A stretch of 64,000 nucleotides of DNA from Victivallales bacterium (GCA_017535315.1 JAFXUD010000034.1:27488-91487), one strand, 5' to 3'; shown: positions 45,488 to 52,610, counted from the first letter of the stretch. The notes: generated by a model from the letters alone, not told the origin. A program made the numbers and translations.

Positions 45488-46318
45488 TCAGCCCAGATTG
45501 CAACAGTCTTTTGGATTCGGGTTGAAATTATCCCTGAAAAACTCATAATGCTCATCCACATCGTCGCAGACGCTCACTTGCTTAAATCCCGTTATCCTCT
45601 CAAGCATCCGTTGCTTTTCCTCCAACGGAAGATGCAGATACCCCCCGTGTTTCAGCGTGTACTTGCCATAGTCAATTTCAAACCATTTCTGTATAAAGCA
45701 GTTCACCCGCAGAAACTCAATTAAAATCTTATCGCACTGCACATTATTGAGGATGTTGAAATCTATGTATTCCTCTATATATGGCGACAGTCTTAAAGCC
45801 ACATCATAGCCGTTTTCCTGCAACTTCTCAATAGCCTTTATCCTCAATGACGGGGTAGAGGCTTTTTCATACTCCAGCGACCGTTGGTCATCGGTGGTTG
45901 TCACTGTTATCTGTATGTGCGCCAGCTCCCTGTCCATTGTGCCGACATACTCGTCATTAGCAACTATGTGGCTCTTGGTAACTATGAGATAGCCGATGCC
46001 GCGCCTGTTCATCTCCTGTATTGTTTCCAGCGTCCGTTTATATTTCAGTTCGCAAGGTTGAAAACAATCGGTCATCCCCCCCAGTCTTAAAACCGTTCCT
46101 GCTGGTATCTTGTCCAGCCGTCTTTTAATCTTCTCAAGGTCTGCGACCGCTGGGTCTTCAGGGTGCCATAAACCACGAAAATCAAGCAATGATTTAGCAT
46201 AGCAATATTTACAATCATGGAAACAGCCACATCCGTATGTGTCAAGGCGTGTGGGATAATGGCACTTGCTCCCCTCGTTCCCTGCTACGGTCTTGAAAAA
46301 GCTCTTGTATTCCTTCAA
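45488..46318 (-). CDS. radical SAM protein (SPL-like)
   Basis: 276 residues. CFHDCKYC supplies the CX3CX2C iron-sulfur motif (Cys32, 36, 39), followed by LRLGGMTDCFQP and VTKSHIVAND, as in spore photoproduct lyase-like radical SAM proteins. It would bind a 4Fe-4S cluster and S-adenosylmethionine; substrate unknown, perhaps DNA repair. The start is TTG 46318 by necessity (an in-frame stop lies just upstream). An ATG in another frame 20 bases upstream has a strong GGAGG site, so translation may involve coupling or the start may be mis-set. Confidence 0.75.
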   Translation of the reverse strand: MKEYKSFFKTVAGNEGSKCHYPTRLDTYGCGCFHDCKYCYAKSLLDFRGLWHPEDPAVADLEKIKRRLDKIPAGTVLRLGGMTDCFQPCELKYKRTLETIQEMNRRGIGYLIVTKSHIVANDEYVGTMDRELAHIQITVTTTDDQRSLEYEKASTPSLRIKAIEKLQENGYDVALRLSPYIEEYIDFNILNNVQCDKILIEFLRVNCFIQKWFEIDYGKYTLKHGGYLHLPLEEKQRMLERITGFKQVSVCDDVDEHYEFFRDNFNPNPKDCCNLG

Positions 46319-46452
46319 TTCTCGCTCTCTTCATCCGTGCGCCTCCGTATGTGTTTTTTTCGTCCTGCGCCTGTTGAAAAATAGTCTAGAGGAAAGCTCA
46401 AGCGCCAGCCTTGTCACGGTGGGTAGCTACTCCTCCGCTATCCTCTGCATCA

Positions 46453-46458
46453 ATTATA
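46453..46458 (-). promoter_or_regulatory. -10-like element upstream of the radical SAM gene
   Basis: TATAAT preceded by AGAAAG on the - strand, with no good -35. It lies just downstream of a terminator and about 135 bases before the radical SAM start. Resembles the two CGAAAGGTATAAT sites at 47280 and 49561. Confidence 0.35.
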
Positions 46459-46475
46459 CTTTCTGGCTTTCTGAC

Positions 46476-46509
46476 AATAAAAAAGGCTGGGGCTTGCTGG
46501 CTCCAGCCG
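46476..46509 (-). terminator. intrinsic terminator after the 46515 gene
   Basis: GGCTGGAGC/GCCCCAGCC stem followed on the - strand by TTTTTTATT. Confidence 0.8.
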
Positions 46510-46514
46510 TCAAT

Positions 46515-46751
46515 TTACTTGGTTTTTATCTTGCTCAATAGTTGAAAAATGCCATCCCTGAAAAACAGCCGTGTAAAGTAAAAGCCCCTGTAATCCATTC
46601 TCACTTGAATGCTCTGCTCCACTCTTTCCTCTGGGATTCCCAGCTCGGTTGCCGCTTCCTCGGCTGTCGGGTACAGGCGATGAAATGCCCCCGTGTCTGC
46701 CCTGTATGCTGCTACCATCCTTCTCAATCTCAAATGTTCCCTGAATTCCAT
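46515..46751 (-). CDS. small phage protein, unknown
   Basis: 78 residues from ATG 46751 (AGGGGG site about 9 bases upstream); a longer frame to 46802 would overlap the HNH gene. It contains TAEEAATELGIPEERVEQSI, an HTH-like helix pair similar to the NUMOD DNA-binding modules of homing endonucleases. It may have derived from the HNH gene next to it. Confidence 0.55.
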   Translation of the reverse strand: MEFREHLRLRRMVAAYRADTGAFHRLYPTAEEAATELGIPEERVEQSIQVRMDYRGFYFTRLFFRDGIFQLLSKIKTK

Positions 46752-46767
46752 TGTATATGCCCCCCTG

Positions 46768-47265
46768 TTAAAAAAGAAAAAGTTGCTCTGGCTTGCCGTC
46801 ATCGTACCTGAATGAATAGCCCTTGCAGGTCTGTTGCCAGCCGTTGCAACAGGCTCTTACCCCTTGCCCCGTTATTCCTGCCCATCTGGTAGCCGCCGCG
46901 ATTGTGGGGAATGTCATTATATACACCATCCCCCTATATGCCTTTACTGGTTTCCTTGTCAATTTCCCCATATTCCCCAGATTATCAGCCCTGCTACACC
47001 ATCTCAAGTTGTCGGCTCGGTTGTTGGTCTGGTCGCGGTCTATATGGTCGATTTCCGTGTAGCCGTTGGGGTTTTCGATGAAACACTCTGCAACCATCCT
47101 ATGCACTGTGACAAGTCTGCTCCTGCCGTCAATTGTAAGGTGAACCATCATATACCCCGCATTGTTGCGCTCTGGGCTGTAATGGTGCTTGTTCTTGGCG
47201 TTCCTTACTCTGCCCTTGTTGCTCACTTCTATTCCTTCTCTCCACTGCTTCCACACTTGTTTCAT
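46768..47265 (-). CDS. HNH homing endonuclease (NUMOD4-HNH-NUMOD1 type)
   Basis: 165 residues. N-terminal NUMOD4 (VWKQWREGIEVSNKGRVRN), HNH nuclease core (LVTVHRMVAECFI, EIDHIDRDQTNNRADNLRW), then a helix-turn-helix repeat (TFPTIAAATRWAGITGQGV). This layout is typical of free-standing phage homing endonucleases that cut DNA and move themselves into related phages. GGAGG lies upstream of the ATG, and a TATAAT directly precedes it, giving the gene its own promoter. Confidence 0.88.
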   Translation of the reverse strand: MKQVWKQWREGIEVSNKGRVRNAKNKHHYSPERNNAGYMMVHLTIDGRSRLVTVHRMVAECFIENPNGYTEIDHIDRDQTNNRADNLRWCSRADNLGNMGKLTRKPVKAYRGMVYIMTFPTIAAATRWAGITGQGVRACCNGWQQTCKGYSFRYDDGKPEQLFLF

Positions 47266-47279
47266 TGGTCTTTCCCTCC

Positions 47280-47292
47280 ATTATACCTTTCG
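47280..47292 (-). promoter_or_regulatory. CGAAAGGTATAAT promoter element before the HNH gene
   Basis: The 13-base element on the - strand is identical to one at 49561-49573. The -10 lies about 15 bases before the ATG. No sigma-70 -35 is evident. Confidence 0.45.
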
Positions 47293-47454
47293 TGTTTTCG
47301 GTTTCTTTTTCTGCCTGAATACACATATGGGCAGGGTATAAGGGGAAAATTAAAAGGTTGCTTGAATTGTGTTGCAACTTCAACCGCTTATGGAGTTTCT
47401 ACCCATCTAGAAACGGGGGTGGTGTTCTGCAACCCTCCCCCCTGTTTCGTGGCA

Positions 47455-47488
47455 TAAAAAAAGCCACTCCGTTTTTCGGGGTGGCTTG
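47455..47488 (-). terminator. intrinsic terminator after the replicase gene
   Basis: AGCCACCCC/GGAGTGGCT stem with a GAAAAAC loop, followed on the - strand by TTTTTTTATG. It is A-rich on the other side and may work in both directions. Confidence 0.8.
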
Positions 47489-47513
47489 AAAAAAGTTGAG
47501 CTGGCTCAATTTT

Positions 47514-49430
47514 CTACTTTATCGGGCAATTGTAGCCCATTACCTTTTTATACTCTGCTTGCATTACCTTCTTGGCTTCGTCTGCTTTTTCCTTGGCAAT
47601 AATGACCGAGTCGTGGATTGGGAGGGCTACAATTTTTCTGCGTTGCAGTTCCCTTATAATATGCCTCATTATTTCTGCGTCCGTGTTCTGCAACTCCAAC
47701 CCTGCATCCTGAAAAAACAAGTCCTTTATAGGTGCGTGGCGTGTCGCCGCCTTCGCCAGCAGGTTTTCTGCCTCTGGTATATACTGGCTTACTTTTTCGA
47801 TTTCCCCCCGTTGCCCATCCTTGTACCCTGCCAATAGTGCCGCCAGCTTGTACTTGGCGGCTTTCTCGTTCTTGCTGTCAATCGCTATCAAAAGGGCTTT
47901 TTTCGCTTTTTCCCTGTCTGCTGAAAAATCGTAGGCATCGCCAGAAAATTGCAGGTTGTTGGCGTGATACAGCATATTTATATGCAGGTTGGAAAAGTCC
48001 AGCTCGGTGGTCTGCTGTCCGTTAATCGTGATATTCTTTCGCTCTGCCTTGGAAATGTCCTGCTGTCCGTTGTGGGTGTATAGCCTCCCGCCCATCTCCC
48101 AGCTCCCCCTGTTATACACTGCCATTAGTGCGCCATCTAGGGGCTTTTCCCCTGCCTTTATGATTTGATTTTTTATAAAGGTGTTGTAATCCCGTAGCTC
48201 TGCTTCAATCTGCTTGATATTCTCTGGCTTCTCAATGTCATTTATATAATTCTTGTTTTCCTTGTCCTTAATGGCTATTGTCTGGCTCCCGTCCGTCTTG
48301 AGCTGGGGTGTCCAGCAGATTCCCTTGTGGGTGTGTGTCCAGTCTGCAATGATGCCAGCATTTTTAAGATATTCGTAGTATGATTTAATTTTCGTCCTGT
48401 CTGCGGCTCCCACATTCTTCTTAAGGGTGCTGTATAAAATCGTTGCTGACATCTTGTTATGGTCATTATATGCCAATGCTACGCGCCTTGCTACATAGAT
48501 TTTCGCCAGCCAATTGATTTTTAATTTATGCGTGTTAAATATGCCGTCTGGGAATGGAATAAAGCGGCTGTCCTGCTTGCATAGGTCGAAAAGTATTGGG
48601 TTGGTGGATTGCCTGCCGTCCTTGCTGATTATGCCCTTTCGGTTGCTGTGGATGGCGATTGTATCGCCCTTTATTTCTGCGTCCAATATGAATTCGGCTC
48701 CCGTGTAGGTCTCGTTAGCATAGCTGAAACTCCACTCCCTCACGGCTTCAAGGGTGCTGATTACCTGCCTCTTGAAATAATCCCTGTCGCACTCCTGAAC
48801 ATTGCGCCAAGCTGTCTGGGGATGCGTGACGGCGTGGAGGTCTTTAATTTCAATGGTGGTGTATCTATAATTGATGAAATTGTAGATAGCGGATAAAATC
48901 ACGCTCTCCGTGAAAGTCATCGCTCTCCCGTCAAGCATTATGTTTCCACTCTTGGTTTTCAGGGTCTCTGAAAACATTATGTCTTGCTCGGGGGCGTCCT
49001 CTGCTTCTGCCCCATCTGTGCAATCACCCTGCAACAGCCTGTTGAAAACCTCGTGGTTGATTAACTCAAGTTTCGGGAGCTTCTTCCCCTGCGCTTCCCT
49101 CTTCCCCTGTTTCCTTTCCATCTGCTCTTTCCACTCGCTCTGGGGAAAAGCGTTTTTAATCCTGTTGATTGTCATTGTGGATAGTTCGCTATCCTCGAAA
49201 ATGTTTCTGGCTTCGCTCTGGAAGCTCCTCACTGCCCCTTGGATTTCCTGCGCCAGTTCCTCTGGTGGCATCGTCTCAATGTCTTTTTCTACTGCCTCGG
49301 CTTCCTCTGGCTTCGCCTTCTTATATAACTGCCACTCATCCTGTCGAATGCCAGCAGATTTCAAGTATTCGTTAAATCTGCCCTGTTTCTTCTGCTTCGC
49401 ATCTGAAATGATTTCTGCCAATGACTTCAT
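47514..49430 (-). CDS. TV-Pol-like family A-related replicase
   Basis: 638 residues from ATG 49430 (GGAG 8 bases upstream; a longer frame to 49583 has no such site). The C-terminal part has a motif A-like ELDFSNLHINMLYHANN near 476 and a motif C-like LPIHDSVIIAKEKADEA near 602, separated by a Lys-rich helical stretch (KYKLAALLAGYKDG) that could be the reduced fingers. This is the pattern I associate with transposon-virus polymerases (TV-Pol), a superfamily A offshoot in phages and integrative elements. The N-terminal 450 residues include a winged-helix-like region. It probably replicates the phage from the nearby iterons. Confidence 0.6.
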   Translation of the reverse strand: MKSLAEIISDAKQKKQGRFNEYLKSAGIRQDEWQLYKKAKPEEAEAVEKDIETMPPEELAQEIQGAVRSFQSEARNIFEDSELSTMTINRIKNAFPQSEWKEQMERKQGKREAQGKKLPKLELINHEVFNRLLQGDCTDGAEAEDAPEQDIMFSETLKTKSGNIMLDGRAMTFTESVILSAIYNFINYRYTTIEIKDLHAVTHPQTAWRNVQECDRDYFKRQVISTLEAVREWSFSYANETYTGAEFILDAEIKGDTIAIHSNRKGIISKDGRQSTNPILFDLCKQDSRFIPFPDGIFNTHKLKINWLAKIYVARRVALAYNDHNKMSATILYSTLKKNVGAADRTKIKSYYEYLKNAGIIADWTHTHKGICWTPQLKTDGSQTIAIKDKENKNYINDIEKPENIKQIEAELRDYNTFIKNQIIKAGEKPLDGALMAVYNRGSWEMGGRLYTHNGQQDISKAERKNITINGQQTTELDFSNLHINMLYHANNLQFSGDAYDFSADREKAKKALLIAIDSKNEKAAKYKLAALLAGYKDGQRGEIEKVSQYIPEAENLLAKAATRHAPIKDLFFQDAGLELQNTDAEIMRHIIRELQRRKIVALPIHDSVIIAKEKADEAKKVMQAEYKKVMGYNCPIK

Positions 49431-49560
49431 TTTATTTATCTCCTTCCAGCCCCTCTTTTTTCCTGTTGAAAAGAATAGTAGCGCGTCAAGGTGAGGAGCT
49501 TTCCCTGCAGGTGGAATGGCTTGCAATCCAGTCCAGCCGCGCTTTCTATTCCTATACTTA

Positions 49561-49573
49561 ATTATACCTTTCG
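49561..49573 (-). promoter_or_regulatory. CGAAAGGTATAAT promoter element before the replicase gene
   Basis: Same 13 bases as at 47280, about 130 bases upstream of ATG 49430. No clear -35; an A-rich GAAAAATGAAAAAG lies in its place. Confidence 0.45.
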
Positions 49574-49936
49574 ACTTTTTCATTTTTCTGAAAAAAACTG
49601 CTCTGCTCTTACAATATGGTATGGTATAAGCGATTTTTTATTTTATCCTGAAATCCTGCATAAAACCTGCCAGAAACTACCCCCCTTGTTTCGTTCCCCC
49701 TGCTGATGGATAAACCACCAACCCCATCTGGGGGTCTGGGGGGCGATAGCACCCCCAGTAGGGGGCAGGGGGGCAACGCCCCCCATCCCCTCGTTAGAGG
49801 GGAGGTTTCAAGATACTCCCAAGGCTTTTTTGAAAAAAAAGCTATAGGTACCTTATGAATTCTGTTTTGAACTTATACGGGGTTTCCCTATAGTTTTTCC
49901 CTATAGTATTACCCTATAGATGGGGAGAAAGCCCCC

Positions 49937-50067
49937 GTTATCAGCAATTGTGTTATAGGTTATCAGCAATTATGGTATAGGTTATCAGCAATTATGATAT
50001 AGGTTATCAGCAATTATGATATAGGGAATTGCACCAATGTTATAGGTTATCAGCAATGATGTTATAT
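49937..50067. repeat. 22-bp tandem iterons, candidate phage replication origin
   Basis: Tandem units with core GTTATCAGCAATTATG start at 49937, 49959, 49981, 50003 and 50046, with a degenerate unit at 50025. Two units are identical and the others differ at 1-4 positions. The 22-bp spacing is about two helical turns, as in plasmid and phage iterons. The array is 0.5 kb upstream of the replicase gene. Confidence 0.85.
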
Positions 50068-50078
50068 CCCCAGAAACG

Positions 50079-50102
50079 AAAAAAGCCGCCTCTCGGCGGC
50101 TC
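50079..50102 (-). terminator. terminator after the 50168 gene
   Basis: AGCCGCC-GAGA-GGCGGCT followed by TTTTTTCG on the - strand. The terminator and about 34 bases next to it are nearly identical to the segment at 51089-51134. Confidence 0.8.
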
Positions 50103-50167
50103 TCGGGTCTCCCCCTATTGCTGGTTCTCTGCCAGCCCCCCAGCTTCGTGGGCTGGGGGGCTACTCC

Positions 50168-50623
50168 CTACGCCAGCCCCAGGAACTGTTCAGCGTATCT
50201 TTCAGCCATCACCATCTGCACATTCGGGCTGGCTTTCCCTTGCAGGATTTTTCGCCACACTTTCTGCGCCAGCTCGTTCTCAACTTCGTAGGCTTTCGTT
50301 TCGATTTTCGCCCTTGCTTTTCCAGTAATGCCCTGCTCGTCAAGGTTCTGCAACAGCTTCCAATGGAACACCCCCCTGAATCCGTGTTGCCAGCCCATCC
50401 CCATTATGGGAACACGGCTGTTCAATTCTTCCAATTGCTTTTTCATTTCTGGGGTGACTTCCACCTGTTCGCACTTTTCGATGATGCTCTCAATGCTCTG
50501 GGGCTTGGTCTCGGTTGTCTGGGCGTTCTTCTTCATCGTCATTTCTCCTTCTTTGGTTTGGTTGTTGTTGGTTTCGACTATCCCACTGGGGATGGTCACG
50601 GGGATTGTTTTCTGATTGCTCAT
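50168..50623 (-). CDS. phage early-region protein, unknown
   Basis: 151 residues. The Gln/Thr/Lys-rich N-terminal 45 residues look disordered; the remainder is helical (IESIIEKCEQVEVTPEMKKQLEELN) and ends PNVQMVMAERYAEQFLGLA. AGAGGA precedes ATG 50623; a second ATG at residue 30 also has a GGAG site. It is the first gene downstream of the structured RNA and its terminator, and lies beside the iterons, so a replication or regulatory role is possible. Confidence 0.6.
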   Translation of the reverse strand: MSNQKTIPVTIPSGIVETNNNQTKEGEMTMKKNAQTTETKPQSIESIIEKCEQVEVTPEMKKQLEELNSRVPIMGMGWQHGFRGVFHWKLLQNLDEQGITGKARAKIETKAYEVENELAQKVWRKILQGKASPNVQMVMAERYAEQFLGLA

Positions 50624-50680
50624 AATTATTCCTCTTGTTGAGCTTTCTAGGCTTTTTTCCTTTCACTGCCACCGTGGCAA

Positions 50681-50727
50681 TGAAATAAAAAGCCCGTGTT
50701 GCAAGAAAACCACCTGCAACACGGGCG
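50681..50727 (-). terminator. strong terminator ending the structured RNA
   Basis: Perfect 12-bp stem GCCCGTGTTGCA/TGCAACACGGGC with an 11-base loop, followed by TTTTTATTT on the - strand. It lies 60 bases upstream of ATG 50623. Confidence 0.9.
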
Positions 50728-50992
50728 ACAGAAATTATAATTACACACAATTTAACATTGTGGTCTTACTGGCTGTATTTACATTTCTGTCGCATTTACT
50801 CAAGGCTCTTTCGAGTCTCAAGGGGTCAACGGTGCATCGTGTGAATTGCATTTCTGCAATTCCACCCACGATATAAAAGGCTTTCGCTTTTACATCGCTT
50901 AAACGCAAGCTTGCCAATTCTTGCGCTTAACGCTCGTCTGACGGGCTTTCATTTCTGAAAAGCCGCTCGTTATGCAGTTGCTTTCTTGCAAC
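50684..50992 (-). ncRNA. structured phage RNA, about 310 nt, no family recognised
   Basis: Transcript predicted from a TTGACA promoter to a strong terminator, with no supported ORF. On the - strand it folds into successive hairpins: GTTGC-AAGAAA-GCAAC at the 5' end; GGCTTT/AAAGCC; a long stem with CGCAAG/CTTGCG; and three hairpins with GAAA tetraloops (AGC-GAAA-GC at about 50882, TTGCA-GAAA-TGCAA at about 50852, CTC-GAAA-GAG at about 50810). The 5' GTTGCAAGAAA is exactly complementary to TTTCTTGCAAC in the 3' arm of the terminator, allowing an alternative closing stem that would break the terminator. It may be a trans-acting RNA or a long attenuator leader for the 50623 gene. Confidence 0.65.
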
Positions 50993-50998
50993 GCCCAT

Positions 50999-51026
50999 AA
51001 TATACGCCACTTTCAGAAAATGTCAA
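50999..51026 (-). promoter_or_regulatory. promoter of the structured RNA
   Basis: Consensus TTGACA, 16 bases, TATATT (or TATTAT at 18). It starts between the 51126 gene terminator and the RNA. The CGACTTGACA context is shared with the region near 52565. Confidence 0.8.
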
Positions 51027-51088
51027 GTCGGTTTGTCATTTTTTTTGAAACATTTTTAAAACAATTTCAATTTTCGGTAATGAAACAT

Positions 51089-51112
51089 AAAAAAAGCCGC
51101 CTTTCGGCGGCT
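51089..51112 (-). terminator. terminator after the 51126 HTH gene
   Basis: AGCCGCC-GAAA-GGCGGCT followed by TTTTTTTATG on the - strand. Confidence 0.85.
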
Positions 51113-51125
51113 CTCGGGTCTCCCC

Positions 51126-51425
51126 CTATTGCTGGTTGCTTCGCCAGTCAATCTTTATTGAGTCTCTGGCTATATACGCCTTGTGAGAATAGGCGTGGGG
51201 ATGCACTATCTTGAAATACCCCCGTTTCTCCCAGTTCCTCAAGGTCTGATTCGTCACCCCGAATTCTGCCCTTGCTTCTGCAAGGGTCATTAAGTCGGTT
51301 TTATGGTCTTGCTTTGCTGGCTGTGCCTCGCATAGCTCCCTTATCGCCTCTGGGGTGATTTCCTGCTTGGCGTATGGTTTAAGCAACATTATTGCCGTTT
51401 TTACGATATGTTCTGGCATCTGCAT
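51126..51425 (-). CDS. small HTH (excisionase-like) DNA-binding protein
   Basis: 99 residues. The C-terminal half (MTLAEARAEFGVTNQTLRNWEKRGYF) is a MerR/excisionase-type winged HTH, and the N-terminal half (TAIMLLKPYAKQEITPEAIREL) is shared with the 52661 protein, showing the two are paralogues. GAGGAGGGG site; it overlaps the upstream gene by 47 bases. Either could be the excisionase, the other a Cox/Cro-like regulator. Confidence 0.75.
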   Translation of the reverse strand: MQMPEHIVKTAIMLLKPYAKQEITPEAIRELCEAQPAKQDHKTDLMTLAEARAEFGVTNQTLRNWEKRGYFKIVHPHAYSHKAYIARDSIKIDWRSNQQ

Positions 51426-51678
51426 TTTTCCCCTCCTCTTTTTTCCCTGCCTGTGCTTCGATTTTCACTGCCTTTTTCTTCCCTGCCCCTGCTTCGATTT
51501 CTGCCAGAATTCTTGCGTGGTTGTAGTTTTCCCGTTGCAATTGCTTCTTGGCGTATGCCACTTGCTTGCGGATGGCGTTCCCCTTCTCGTCGAAAAGCCA
51601 GCCCACCCGTAAATCTATGAGTGCTTGCTCGTGCCGTTTCATTTCCCTCGTTTTCATTGTTCGCTTGGATGTTGCCAT
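51379..51678 (-). CDS. small basic phage protein, unknown
   Basis: 99 residues, very Lys/Arg-rich with helical repeats (KKQLQRENYNHARILAEIEAGAGKK). GGAG site before ATG 51678. It is likely a nucleic-acid-binding protein on composition alone; no family recognised. Its 3' end overlaps the HTH gene. Confidence 0.55.
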   Translation of the reverse strand: MATSKRTMKTREMKRHEQALIDLRVGWLFDEKGNAIRKQVAYAKKQLQRENYNHARILAEIEAGAGKKKAVKIEAQAGKKEEGKNADARTYRKNGNNVA

Positions 51679-51748
51679 AATTGGTTCTCCTTTGATTTGA
51701 TTTTTGTTTTATGTTCTGGGCTGGCTCCCTGCCAGCCCTTGTTGTCAT

Positions 51749-52324
51749 TTATGCCACTTCTCCCATCGGGGAAAAGTGTTTCTTGAAAAACTCCCTTGCC
51801 CGTTCAACTTCTGCCTTATAATCGTTTCTGTCGAATGCCTCCAGAATGGAATTCACAATTCGCTGGTAGTTGATTTTCTGGTGATACTGCTGGCGTGCCA
51901 ACAGTGCCAACATTCCCGCCATCGATATGTCACTGCTTCCGTCAATTTGTTCACCATTTTCAATTTTCCTTGCAGAGGTTTCACACCACATTTCCATAAT
52001 GATAGGTGCAATTGTTCTTTTCCCCAACTTTACCAATTCTCCAACATACCCTGCAATGATTGGGGTTATTGCCATTTCCACCCCTACAATGCTTGACAAG
52101 TTTGGATTGGTTTTCCCTCCTATTCGGTGTACGCTTGCCATTTCACCATTCATAATATATGCATACATACAATTCGGGTTCATGATGCGTTCAATTACCA
52201 TATGTCCTGCCTCGTGGTGTGCAATGCTTTCAAGGTCAGTAACCGTATTGTCCAATTGGCGCAGGAATTCAATTGTTTCTTGCTTGTAGTTGATGGTTGA
52301 CTTTGTGGATTTGTTTTTCTTCAT
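51749..52324 (-). CDS. M41 (FtsH peptidase)-like metallopeptidase without AAA domain
   Basis: 191 residues from ATG 52324 (GGAG 7 bases upstream; an upstream ATG in frame lacks one). HHEAGHMVIERI places the HEXGH zinc motif at residues 37-41, and the following helices (VGVEMAITPIIAGYVGELVKLG, then ISMAGMLALLARQQ) agree with the FtsH/M41 peptidase fold. There is no AAA+ ATPase and no membrane segment, so it would act on unfolded or specific substrates. In a phage early region it may cleave a regulator, similar in role to ImmA-type proteases; that is speculation. Confidence 0.65.
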   Translation of the reverse strand: MKKNKSTKSTINYKQETIEFLRQLDNTVTDLESIAHHEAGHMVIERIMNPNCMYAYIMNGEMASVHRIGGKTNPNLSSIVGVEMAITPIIAGYVGELVKLGKRTIAPIIMEMWCETSARKIENGEQIDGSSDISMAGMLALLARQQYHQKINYQRIVNSILEAFDRNDYKAEVERAREFFKKHFSPMGEVA

Positions 52325-52455
52325 TTTCGTACTCCTTTGATTATGGTTTCTTATTGTTTCTCCACCCACCGTGGATGGAGTCTTAAACCTTCTTTATGCC
52401 GTTCCAGAATGCAAGTCGGCTTGGCAAGAAAATTGATTTTTTTCAACCTGTCGGC

Positions 52456-52484
52456 TTGCATTATTGAAAAATGGCATATATTAT
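52456..52484 (+). promoter_or_regulatory. rightward promoter, antisense to the excisionase-like gene
   Basis: TTGCAT, 17 bases, TATTAT on the + strand. Its sequence (TTGCATTATTGAAAAATGG, then CATATATTATGG) closely parallels the structured-RNA promoter. No + strand gene follows. Confidence 0.5.
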
Positions 52485-52505
52485 GGTTTTTTCGTTTCGG
52501 CACAT

Positions 52506-52535
52506 CTAATATGGACCGCTATCCAGTTTTTTCAA
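52506..52535 (-). promoter_or_regulatory. leftward promoter before the M41-like gene
   Basis: TTGAAA, 18 bases, TATTAG on the - strand, about 180 bases upstream of ATG 52324, back to back with the rightward promoter. Confidence 0.4.
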
Positions 52536-52610
52536 GAATTGATTGATTTTTTTCTAAAAAAAACGACTTGACATTTCAATTTTATATGCTTTTCCACTGT
52601 TTCAGGCACG

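Larger units (their letters stand above)
49584..50167. other. non-coding replication-region DNA
   Basis: About 580 bases without a gene. It has a G/C-tract block with several palindromes at 49720-49805 (CTGGGGG/CCCCCAG, GGGGGGC/GCCCCCC), CCCTATAG three times at 49886-49920, the 22-bp iterons at 49937-50067, a terminator at 50079-50102 and a strong AGCCCCCCAGC/GCTGGGGGGCT hairpin at about 50133-50162. Confidence 0.7.

Noticed and set aside
46768..47265. HNH gene as an IscB/Cas9 relative with the structured RNA as its guide
   Set aside because: The protein has NUMOD4-HNH-NUMOD1 homing-endonuclease layout, no RuvC parts, and the RNA is 3.4 kb away in a separate unit.
49720..49805. G/C-tract block as a gene or group II intron remnant
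   Set aside because: It is made of short palindromes with no coding frame and no intron domain V-like structure that I can see.
49937..50067. Regular 22-bp repeats as a CRISPR array
   Set aside because: The units are directly adjacent with no unique spacers, and no cas gene is present.
50930..50998. 23-codon ORF inside the structured RNA (starts ATGGGCGTT)
   Set aside because: The ATG lies at or before the predicted transcription start, has no ribosome binding site, and the sequence is explained by hairpins.
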